NCBI RefSeq assembly: GCF_001434835.1 | Contig: NZ_AZDV01000028.1 | Location: 23,695-87,694, forward strand | From: Levilactobacillus acidifarinae DSM 19394 = JCM 15949 | GTDB lineage: Bacteria; Bacillota; Bacilli; Lactobacillales; Lactobacillaceae | Reading direction: 5' to 3' | Length of the DNA stretch: 64,000 bases | Part shown: positions 57,790-64,000 of the stretch, piece by piece | Position numbering within the stretch: position 1 is the stretch's first letter | Layout of the letters: every line of letters starts with the position of its first letter | The notes under the pieces: model-generated | What the model was told of the DNA's origin: nothing | The model's input: only the letters and a program-made list of their open reading frames with translations | Databases searched by the model: none | Made by a program: the position numbers and the translations under genes

Positions 57790-59430
57790 CTATTGCTGAC
57801 TGGTCTTGTAAGCCGTTTTTAACGAAATACCTTGGGCCGCCGCGTAAGTCACCCCTTTGAGTTGCGGATTATTGAGCCGGGCGATTTGGCCTTGATTCAG
57901 GACCGCCACGGCTTGATCGGTCATGGCAATCTGGTTGGCCTGCTTAAAATCGGCGTAGCGTTGCGGCGCGTTGCCGGCGTCCGTTCCGTTGGCGCGGGTG
58001 TAAACTCGGTCGAAAGCGGCGTTGGAATAGCTACCGGCGTTGTTGTAATTACCGGTATTCAACAACTGAAAAAATTCATTGAGTTCCGGATAAGACGAGA
58101 TCCAGTTGGAAAAGCCAATGTCGTAGCCCTGCTTCTTTTGCATGGTGGTGATGGCTTGGACCTTGGGTTGTACGTTAACCTTTAAGTTCAGCCCCTTTAA
58201 ATACTTCTCCGTGTTGGCCTGCACGTATTCGGCGGTATTTTTGAAGGTGTCCACGTCGTAGCAGACCAGGTTCAACGTCAGGTGCTTCACGCCTAGTTGT
58301 CGCAAGCCTTTCGCCCAGTAGCGTTTGGCCAGTTGTGGGTTATACGCCACGGCACTGGCAACCTTCGCCTCTTGGGTGAAGTCTTGACCGGTTCGGGGGT
58401 TCTTGGCGATATCGGCCGGGGCCATCCCCGTGGGGACCTTAGCCCCGTTCTTCAACACGTCGTCCACTAGGCTTTGCCGGTCGATGGCTAACGAAATGGC
58501 GCGCCGAACGTTGCGGTTGCGCATGGCTCGGTGATTGAAGTTGTAGGCCAGATAGTCGGTCTCCCCGCTGGGATAGGTCAAATAGCCGGGATTGGTCTTT
58601 TCCTGGGCGGCCTGTTGCCCGGATAACACAACGTTATCCAGCTTCTTGGCTTGGTATAACGACAGGGCCGTCTGAGGCGACTTGGCGACCTGAAACTTAA
58701 TGGTGGCTAGCTTCACATGCCGTCGGTCCCAGTAAGTCGGGTTCTTCTTCAACGCCCAACTAGTTGACGAGGCCGTCCAGTTCTGAACGGTAAACGGCCC
58801 GTCGTAAACCGTCTTGCTGGCTGAGGTACCGTACCCCTTCCCGTACTTGGCCACGGCTTTGGGATTCAGCGGGAGAAACGGCGCGGAGGCGACCAAGTAC
58901 TTGAAGTACGGTGTCGGCGCCGTCAGCGTCACCTTTAACGTCGTTGAGTTAACGGCTTGGACCCCTAATTTCTTGGCGGATAACTTCCCGTTTTCAATGG
59001 CCTTAGCATTCTTAAGCGGTAAGAACTGGTAGGCGTGAGCCGCCTTGGTGCTCGGCGTGACCGCTCGGCGCCAGGTATAGACGAAGTCGTTGGCCGTCAA
59101 CGCGTCCCCGTTGCTCCACTTCAATCCCTTGCGTAGGTGGAAGGTGTAGACGGTTTGGTTGGCCGTGGGGGTCACGATGGCCGTGGCCAAGCCCGGTTCG
59201 ACCGTGGTACTGTTTTTCATTCGGTACAGGCCCTCTTCGGCGTTGTTGATGGTTTCTAAGGCCCCCACGTCCGTGATCATGGTCGAATCTAACGATGAAA
59301 TATCGGCCTGTTCCATGATGGTCGCACTTTGCTGGGGACTCGCAGCCGCCGTGCGACCGCAGCCCGCTAACGCGAGGCTTCCGACTAAGACGACACCGAT
59401 TCCGACAAAACGTTTTAATTGATTTGGCAT
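57790..59430 (-). CDS. Oligopeptide ABC transporter, substrate-binding lipoprotein (OppA family)
   Basis: 546 residues. Lipobox 'LAGC' with Cys near residue 24. Family 5 solute-binding fold: 'DISSLDSTMITDVGALETINNAEEGLYRM', 'TFHLRKGLKWSNGDALTANDFVYTWRRAV', 'NVRRAISLAIDRQSLVDDVL'. No permease or ATPase genes are adjacent, so it must feed a transporter encoded elsewhere. Regulated by a T-box leader upstream; a small His-rich ORF lies between leader and gene. ATG with AAGGAGG. Confidence 0.94.
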   Translation of the reverse strand: MPNQLKRFVGIGVVLVGSLALAGCGRTAAASPQQSATIMEQADISSLDSTMITDVGALETINNAEEGLYRMKNSTTVEPGLATAIVTPTANQTVYTFHLRKGLKWSNGDALTANDFVYTWRRAVTPSTKAAHAYQFLPLKNAKAIENGKLSAKKLGVQAVNSTTLKVTLTAPTPYFKYLVASAPFLPLNPKAVAKYGKGYGTSASKTVYDGPFTVQNWTASSTSWALKKNPTYWDRRHVKLATIKFQVAKSPQTALSLYQAKKLDNVVLSGQQAAQEKTNPGYLTYPSGETDYLAYNFNHRAMRNRNVRRAISLAIDRQSLVDDVLKNGAKVPTGMAPADIAKNPRTGQDFTQEAKVASAVAYNPQLAKRYWAKGLRQLGVKHLTLNLVCYDVDTFKNTAEYVQANTEKYLKGLNLKVNVQPKVQAITTMQKKQGYDIGFSNWISSYPELNEFFQLLNTGNYNNAGSYSNAAFDRVYTRANGTDAGNAPQRYADFKQANQIAMTDQAVAVLNQGQIARLNNPQLKGVTYAAAQGISLKTAYKTSQQ

Positions 59431-59489
59431 AAGGCTTTCCTCCTTGATGACTGACGCTCTTCTGACTGCCAGTCCTGTCCCGACAACGA

Positions 59490-59579
59490 TTAATTGTGCA
59501 GACTATGGCCCATATGCCGCTGATGTCGCTTCTGCTCGGCAAGATTCGCGATTAAATTAAACATCATCAATTGAAACAT
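59490..59579 (-). CDS. Small His-rich ORF (29 aa) between T-box and oppA-like gene
   Basis: ATG at 59579, TAA at 59490-59492. A hydrophobic N-terminal part ('MFQLMMFNLIANLAEQ') is followed by a basic tail with histidines at residues 19, 22, 25 and 28, exactly every third position. AAAGGATG lies about 8-11 bases upstream. It begins soon after the T-box terminator and ends 59 bases before the OppA-type gene. It could be a leader peptide sensing charged tRNA-His, a small membrane protein, or chance. No attenuator hairpin is obvious downstream. Confidence 0.45.
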   Translation of the reverse strand: MFQLMMFNLIANLAEQKRHQRHMGHSLHN

Positions 59580-59876
59580 TTAGTCATCATCCTTTCTCTA
59601 ACAAAAAAGTCCCCGCAAAGACGTTAATCTTTGCGAGGACGGCTCAATAGCGTGGTTCCACCTCTGACTTCGTAATGACCTCACAGCCATTACCTCAATG
59701 AGTTTTCAAAAAAACTCCCCCCGGTTAACGGTGGGGACCGTTCACTCCTACTAAGCGTGACCCGTTCAGACTGACTGCTGGTAGCTGTGGTTCAATTCTG
59801 GTTTCACCCTTTCAGCCGTACGGGTGATCTCTTAAGGTTAGAATTTACTTTGACTACTCGTTGCATTTCTAATTTA
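59580..59876 (-). ncRNA. T-box riboswitch leader of the oppA-like/M20 operon
   Basis: T-box motif GAGGTGGAACCACG (59651-59664) and terminator (59603-59642). Upper Stem I is closed by ATTCT/AGAAT and the basal part by GTAG/CTAC. The specifier loop reads GAA-C-CAC-A, giving CAC (His) at minus-strand positions 59787-59789. If the basal stem is one pair shorter, ACA (Thr) is an alternative register. Confidence 0.85.
59603..59642 (-). terminator. Regulated terminator of the oppA-like leader
   Basis: Minus strand: GTCCTCGCAAAGA / TCTTTGCGGGGAC stem followed by TTTTTT. Confidence 0.88.
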
Positions 59877-59882
59877 AAATTC

Positions 59883-59910
59883 ATTTTAGGAGTTTTTAAC
59901 GAATTGTCAA
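59883..59910 (-). promoter_or_regulatory. Promoter of the oppA-like/M20 operon
   Basis: Minus-strand TTGACA (59905-59910), 16-base spacer, TAAAAT (59883-59888). Confidence 0.7.
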
Positions 59911-59995
59911 GGGGTATCTGGACGTTCTTAAGCGGAATAAACCCGCTTAAATCTAACTAAATCAACTCTCGTTGCAATATGAGAACTTTTTAATA

Positions 59996-60026
59996 ATAAA
60001 AAGCCTGGGTAAAAATCCCAGGCTTT
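59996..60026 (-). terminator. Terminator of thiI
   Basis: Minus strand: AAGCCTGGG / CCCAGGCTT stem followed by TTTATT. Confidence 0.85.
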
Positions 60027-60066
60027 CTTGATGGTTATTCATGATTTTAAAATCGGCGTGTTGCGG

Positions 60067-61284
60067 TTAGAGGAGCTCCGCAAAAACGTCTTCGTTTTGG
60101 TTCAGGAAATTGTCGCCCGGCCGGATTTCGGTAATCGTAATCCCGTCTAGTGCTTCCTTCATCAAGCCCTCCACGTCGATGTTCTTTTCGAACTTCCGCG
60201 ATTTTTCGAGATCCGGCCGCGTCTTCGGTGCGGGCGGCGTGAAAATCGTGCAGCAGTCTTCGTATGGTAAGATCGACAGCTCATAGGTGTCAATATCCTT
60301 GGCTACCTTGATGATCTCCGTCTTATCCATCGACAGTAGTGGCCGCAGAATTGGCATCGACGTAACGTCGTTAATCGCCGCCATGCTTTCCAACGTCTGT
60401 GAGGCCACTTGGCCCAACGATTCCCCGTTGAAGATTCCCTTGGCGTGCCGCATTTCGGCCACGGCCACGGCTAAACGGAGCATCATCCGCCGTTGAATGG
60501 TCATCAAATACCCTTCTGGCACGGCTTCCTTGATGGTTTCTTGAATCTTGGTGAATGGCACCTGGATGAACTGAATGCCCCCGGAATACTTGGCCAGTTT
60601 AGCGGTCAATTCCTTGGCCTTGGCTAAGGCTTGTTCGGAGGTGTACGGCGGACTGAAGAAGTGGACCATGTCCAGCTTCACGCCCCGGCGCATCCCGTAG
60701 TATGAGGCCACCGGCGAATCAATTCCCCCGGACAACATCATCACGGCCTTGCCCCCGGTGCCAACGGGTAAGCCCCCGGCCCCCTGGACGGTTTGACCCG
60801 AGATAAAGGCCCCGTTCATCCGGATTTCGACCCGGAGTTCCAGATCGGGATGCTTCATCTTGACCTGGATGCCGGGCACATTATCCAATACCACGCCCCC
60901 CAACAAGTCGTTGAGTTGGTAGGTGTCGTAGGCAAATTCCTTGTCTTGACGCCGGGTGTTGATCTTAAAGGTCATCCCCGGTTGAAAATCTTCCTTGGCC
61001 ATGGCGACCACGGCGGCCTTGATGGTGTCGAGGTCCTTTTCGACCTTGACGGCGGGCGAAAAGTTTTCGATCCCAAACACACCCTTTAGGCGATCCATCA
61101 CGGCGGCCGAATCGGCGCCGTTCAAGGTCACGTGTAACCGGTCGTGTTGAGCCCGAACTTCGAGGGTTTCAAAACTGCTGAGCGCCTTACGGACGTTGTG
61201 TCCCAGTTGCTTGATAAAGTCCTTTTTGTTCTTGCCCTTCGTCGACAATTCGCCGTAGCGGACCATAATTTCGCTATATTCCAT
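60067..61284 (-). CDS. thiI: tRNA 4-thiouridine sulfurtransferase
   Basis: 405 residues. NFLD/THUMP region (1-165), PP-loop '[20 protein letters not shown]' (near residue 185) and the C-terminal adenylation domain. There is no rhodanese domain, as usual in Gram-positives, so sulfur is handed over directly by the partner cysteine desulfurase encoded 20 bases upstream. It makes s4U8 in tRNA. Confidence 0.96.
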   Translation of the reverse strand: MEYSEIMVRYGELSTKGKNKKDFIKQLGHNVRKALSSFETLEVRAQHDRLHVTLNGADSAAVMDRLKGVFGIENFSPAVKVEKDLDTIKAAVVAMAKEDFQPGMTFKINTRRQDKEFAYDTYQLNDLLGGVVLDNVPGIQVKMKHPDLELRVEIRMNGAFISGQTVQGAGGLPVGTGGKAVMMLSGGIDSPVASYYGMRRGVKLDMVHFFSPPYTSEQALAKAKELTAKLAKYSGGIQFIQVPFTKIQETIKEAVPEGYLMTIQRRMMLRLAVAVAEMRHAKGIFNGESLGQVASQTLESMAAINDVTSMPILRPLLSMDKTEIIKVAKDIDTYELSILPYEDCCTIFTPPAPKTRPDLEKSRKFEKNIDVEGLMKEALDGITITEIRPGDNFLNQNEDVFAELL

Positions 61285-61304
61285 TGCGCGACCCCTTTCG
61301 TGAT

Positions 61305-62450
61305 TTAGCGTAATTTCGCAAATTGTTGGTAGAGTTGGTCAAAGACCCGGTTGAATTCCTCGGCTTCCGCCAGGGTGTTGTGTTCGTCTAACGAGATGCG
61401 CACCGCACTGGTGGCCACCCCTTCGTCGATTGCCATGGCTTGTAGCGTACTGGATTCAACGTGCTTCTTCGACGAGCACGCACTGGTCGTCGAAATGTAA
61501 ATATTGTGTTCCTCAAACGCGTGCACAATAGTTTCTCCTCGCACGCCCTCGATGGCAAAACACAGAATGTGCGGGGCGAAGACGGGTAAATCCTTGGAAA
61601 AGATCGTCACGTGCGCAAAGGTTTCAATGTGGTGCAGAATGGCTAACCGAATCTCGCGTTGCCGTTGGACCTTGGCGGTTTCATCGGTCAACAGCATCCG
61701 CAAGGCCTTGGCCATTGCGGCGATGGCGGGCAGGTTTTCGGTCCCGGAACGCAGGTTACGTTCCTGACCCCCACCGGCCATTAACGGCGCAATTTTACGG
61801 CCCTGTCGCTTGTACATGAAGCCAATGCCCCGGGGTGCGTGGAACTTATGGCCCGAGAAGGTCACAAAGTCGACCCGGTCGTTAAAGATTAGGTCGGCTA
61901 AGCCCTTCCCAATCCCCTGCACGGCATCGATGTGCCAGTGGATCTTCGGAAAGTCGCGCATCACGTCGGCAATTTCGGCCAACGGTTGTACGGCCCCGAT
62001 TTCGTTATTCACCGCCATGGTGGACACCAGGATCGTGGTCGGTCGAATGGCGGCCCGTAAGTCGTCAGCGGAGACCCGCCCGTTCGCGTCCACCGGTAAA
62101 TAAGTCACTTCAAAGCCCAGCTGTTTCAACTGTTCCATGGAGTTGTGCACGGCGGGATGTTCGACCGCCGTGGTGATCAGGTGGTTCCCAAATTCACGTT
62201 TGGCCATCGCGGTGCCCTTGATGGCCCAATTATCGCCTTCGGTGCCCCCACTCGTGAACAAGATTTCACTCAGTTTGGCCCCGATTAGATCGGCAATCTG
62301 TTGACGCGATTGTTCGAGGAGGTTAAAGGCCTGTTCCCCAAAGTTGTGCAAACTAGACGGGTTCCCCCAGTAGTTGGCACTGACCTTGGCATAGGTATCG
62401 ACAACCTCCGGCGCGGCCTTGGTGGTCGCACTGTTATCAAAATAAATCAT
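61305..62450 (-). CDS. Cysteine desulfurase (NifS/IscS-like, ThiI partner)
   Basis: 381 residues. Class V aminotransferase fold: '[16 protein letters not shown]', PLP Lys in '[20 protein letters not shown]' (near residue 200), and the catalytic Cys in '[12 protein letters not shown]' (near residue 325). It supplies persulfide sulfur. Immediately upstream of thiI, like the nifZ-thiI pair in Bacillus, so it probably serves 4-thiouridine synthesis rather than general Fe-S assembly. Confidence 0.94.
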   Translation of the reverse strand: MIYFDNSATTKAAPEVVDTYAKVSANYWGNPSSLHNFGEQAFNLLEQSRQQIADLIGAKLSEILFTSGGTEGDNWAIKGTAMAKREFGNHLITTAVEHPAVHNSMEQLKQLGFEVTYLPVDANGRVSADDLRAAIRPTTILVSTMAVNNEIGAVQPLAEIADVMRDFPKIHWHIDAVQGIGKGLADLIFNDRVDFVTFSGHKFHAPRGIGFMYKRQGRKIAPLMAGGGQERNLRSGTENLPAIAAMAKALRMLLTDETAKVQRQREIRLAILHHIETFAHVTIFSKDLPVFAPHILCFAIEGVRGETIVHAFEEHNIYISTTSACSSKKHVESSTLQAMAIDEGVATSAVRISLDEHNTLAEAEEFNRVFDQLYQQFAKLR

Positions 62451-62554
62451 GCTGAACCCTCTTATCTTTTTCTATTGGTTCGACTCCGATAGAAATTCTC
62501 ACTTATTATAAACACATTCTGAAAATCCCACAAGCCTTGCGCCGCGACTCCCAA

Positions 62555-62600
62555 CAAAAAACGCTAATTTTTCGTAAGTTAACTCGCGAAAATTAGCGTT
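62555..62600 (-). terminator. Terminator of ezrA
   Basis: Minus strand: AACGCTAATTTTCG / CGAAAAATTAGCGTT stem followed by TTTT. Confidence 0.85.
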
Positions 62601-62606
62601 GCGGTT

Positions 62607-64000
62607 TTATTTTGATTGGTCGTCTGGTTGCGGTTTCGGCTTACCCTTACGTTGGTAATACGCATCCTCTAACCGTTTATACGAGCCCGGTTCGACCTGG
62701 TCCAAGACCGTGGCAATCGTTTCTAGGGCCTTTGCATACTGGTGGTCCTGTTCGAATAACTGCTTAGCCTGTTGACTCGCTTGTGCCACATCGGCGTGGC
62801 TGGCCTGATAGCGGTTGGCGTATTGCAGGAGTTGTTCCGCCAATTCGGCACTATCCAACAAGTCGTCGGTCTTTTCGCCCAACGTATCCAAGTCCGTTTG
62901 GATGATCAATAACTGCTTGGTAATTTTTTCCATGTCGATCTGCGGTTGGTCCATGTCCGTGGCCAATTGTTCAACCTCGTCACGCACCACGAAGAAGTAG
63001 TCCAGGTAATCCTGCGGTACCCCCGGTAAATTCAAGTTTTCGACCTGTCGCCGTAAACTATGTAATTTAAAATCAAATTGGCGTAACGTCTCACGGGCCT
63101 GCCGTTCTTCGTCGGCCAACCCCGCCACGCTCTTTAAAATCTGGGTCTGCTGTTCTTCAATCTGTTTTAGATCTTTTTCCTGTTGTTCTTGGTGAGTCAG
63201 CACCTCTGAGAAGGTCGCCGACTTGCCCGTCAGGTCCTGCACGTCCCGTTGATAAATCCCATCGATGGCCCGCAACTGTTCGTTGAGTTCGCGCGTGGTT
63301 TCTAATTCCTGGTGGTCTAGCGTGTAGTTTTGGCTCAACCGGTCTAACTCGGTCAGCAGGCTTTGGTTTTGGTTCTGGGCGTGCGCGATAAACCGCGCCA
63401 CGTTGTCCAAGTTTTCTTCGACCGGTTTCTTGGCGTCAATTTCGGTCTGCATCCGCGTGTATAACTGATCAATCTGATCGGCAATACGTTCGTTGACGAC
63501 CTTGGCGTCGGCGGGCCGCAAGTCGGCTAGCGTCGCCAGATTACCGCTGACTTGGTCGGCAACCTTTTGAATCAACCCCGGAATATCCGTGTCCCCAAAG
63601 CGATAATGTTGGGCCGTCAATTGCTCGTAACCGGTCTTCAATTCGCTAATTTGATCGGGATAAATCGCCGTTAGATCCTTATACAAAGGTGGGATGGCCT
63701 TGATCAGGTCTTCTAGTGACGCCGTATCTTCCTTCAATTGAGTCAACACGTCGGTGGCCCGCTCGTGGTCCCCCGTCTGGGTCAGCTTGGTGAAGGTATC
63801 AAAGTTGTCTTCTAATTCGCTGAGTCGTTCCTCGAGGCCGTCGATGCTGGGCCCAAAGGCAAAGTTTTTAGCTAATAACGTTTTGCGGAGGTCTTGGTAT
63901 TTCTGCTCTAGGTCGTGGACGGCCTGACGGTGCTGTTTATCAATCTCCTGTAGCTCCGCTAACTTGGCCTGAACGGTCTGCACCAGCTCATCGGTCTGGT
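62607..64000 (-). CDS. ezrA: Septation ring formation regulator EzrA (5' end beyond window)
   Basis: About 464 C-terminal residues are present; the frame is open at the right edge, so the N-terminal membrane helix is not seen. It is almost wholly alpha-helical and rich in Gln, Asp and Leu, with spectrin-like repeats ('LEDNFDTFTKLTQTGDHERA', 'YDLRK'-type helices, 'LAELPADLDKDL'-like spacing). 'VPQDYLDYFFVVRDEVEQLA' and the closing 'EPGSYKRLEDAYYQRK' match EzrA. It is a negative regulator of FtsZ ring assembly and couples division to PBP1. The ezrA - cysteine desulfurase - thiI order is conserved. Confidence 0.9.
   Translation of the reverse strand, partial: QTDELVQTVQAKLAELQEIDKQHRQAVHDLEQKYQDLRKTLLAKNFAFGPSIDGLEERLSELEDNFDTFTKLTQTGDHERATDVLTQLKEDTASLEDLIKAIPPLYKDLTAIYPDQISELKTGYEQLTAQHYRFGDTDIPGLIQKVADQVSGNLATLADLRPADAKVVNERIADQIDQLYTRMQTEIDAKKPVEENLDNVARFIAHAQNQNQSLLTELDRLSQNYTLDHQELETTRELNEQLRAIDGIYQRDVQDLTGKSATFSEVLTHQEQQEKDLKQIEEQQTQILKSVAGLADEERQARETLRQFDFKLHSLRRQVENLNLPGVPQDYLDYFFVVRDEVEQLATDMDQPQIDMEKITKQLLIIQTDLDTLGEKTDDLLDSAELAEQLLQYANRYQASHADVAQASQQAKQLFEQDHQYAKALETIATVLDQVEPGSYKRLEDAYYQRKGKPKPQPDDQSK

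Noticed and set aside
59694-59735. Hairpin followed by a T-run in the middle of the oppA-like leader, as a second terminator
   Set aside because: The stem has only about five pairs, and the T-run pairs with the following A-run to form what looks like Stem III of the T-box.

Overview
This is a chromosomal stretch of a Gram-positive member of the Lactobacillaceae. The evidence is the gene content and order: ccpA/pepQ head to head, zapA-cvpA-mutS2-trxA, ireB-ruvX-yrzB, alaS, ruvAB-mutL-mutS, rny-recA-cinA-pgsA-rodZ-M16 pair, minCD-mreBCD and valS-folC. T-box leaders, strong AGGAGG ribosome sites and frequent GTG/TTG starts point the same way. Base composition is close to half G+C, which fits higher-GC lactobacilli such as Levilactobacillus species. 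The genus is my inference, not something the sequence proves.

Layout. At 1-3055 (minus) lies the N-terminal part of a very large secreted surface protein with BspA-like leucine-rich repeats and MBG/Ig-like repeats; it runs off the left edge. A reductase and an Rrf2 regulator are divergent at 3358-4524. A membrane protein follows, then ccpA and pepQ head to head with a consensus cre site between them, two envelope-associated small proteins and an MscS channel. A gene-poor stretch (9774-10533) holds a highly structured repeat-like element. At 10534-13010 is a murI-rdgB-yfcE-cbpB operon. From 13813 to 44533 nearly everything is on the minus strand: thioredoxin, mutS2, division factors, alaS, RNA helicase, nanoRNase-type phosphoesterase, dinB, yajC, tgt/queA, ruvAB, mutL/mutS, ymdB, rny, recA, cinA, pgsA, rodZ and two M16 peptidase-like genes. 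At 44656-47250 is an amino-acid ABC transporter behind a T-box leader whose 3' half appears duplicated. Then come minDC, mreDCB, folC, valS (with T-box), tpx, an M20 hydrolase with an OppA-type binding protein (with T-box and a small His-rich ORF), thiI with its cysteine desulfurase, and the C-terminal part of ezrA at the right edge.

How it works together. Most of the window is housekeeping: genome maintenance (recA, ruvAB, mutSL, mutS2, dinB, with LexA-type boxes at recA and dinB), tRNA charging and modification (alaS, valS, queA/tgt, thiI), cell shape and division (mreBCD, minCD, zapA, rodZ, ezrA) and carbon control (ccpA).

The least ordinary part is the amino-acid-supply layer. Four T-box leaders are present. 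The specifiers I read are GCU (Ala, alaS), GUA (Val, valS) and CAC (His) for both transporter operons. One His-type leader carries a partial second antiterminator/terminator module without its own Stem I. The other is followed by a 29-codon ORF with four histidines spaced every third residue. I found no CRISPR array, tRNA, rRNA, prophage or intact insertion sequence.
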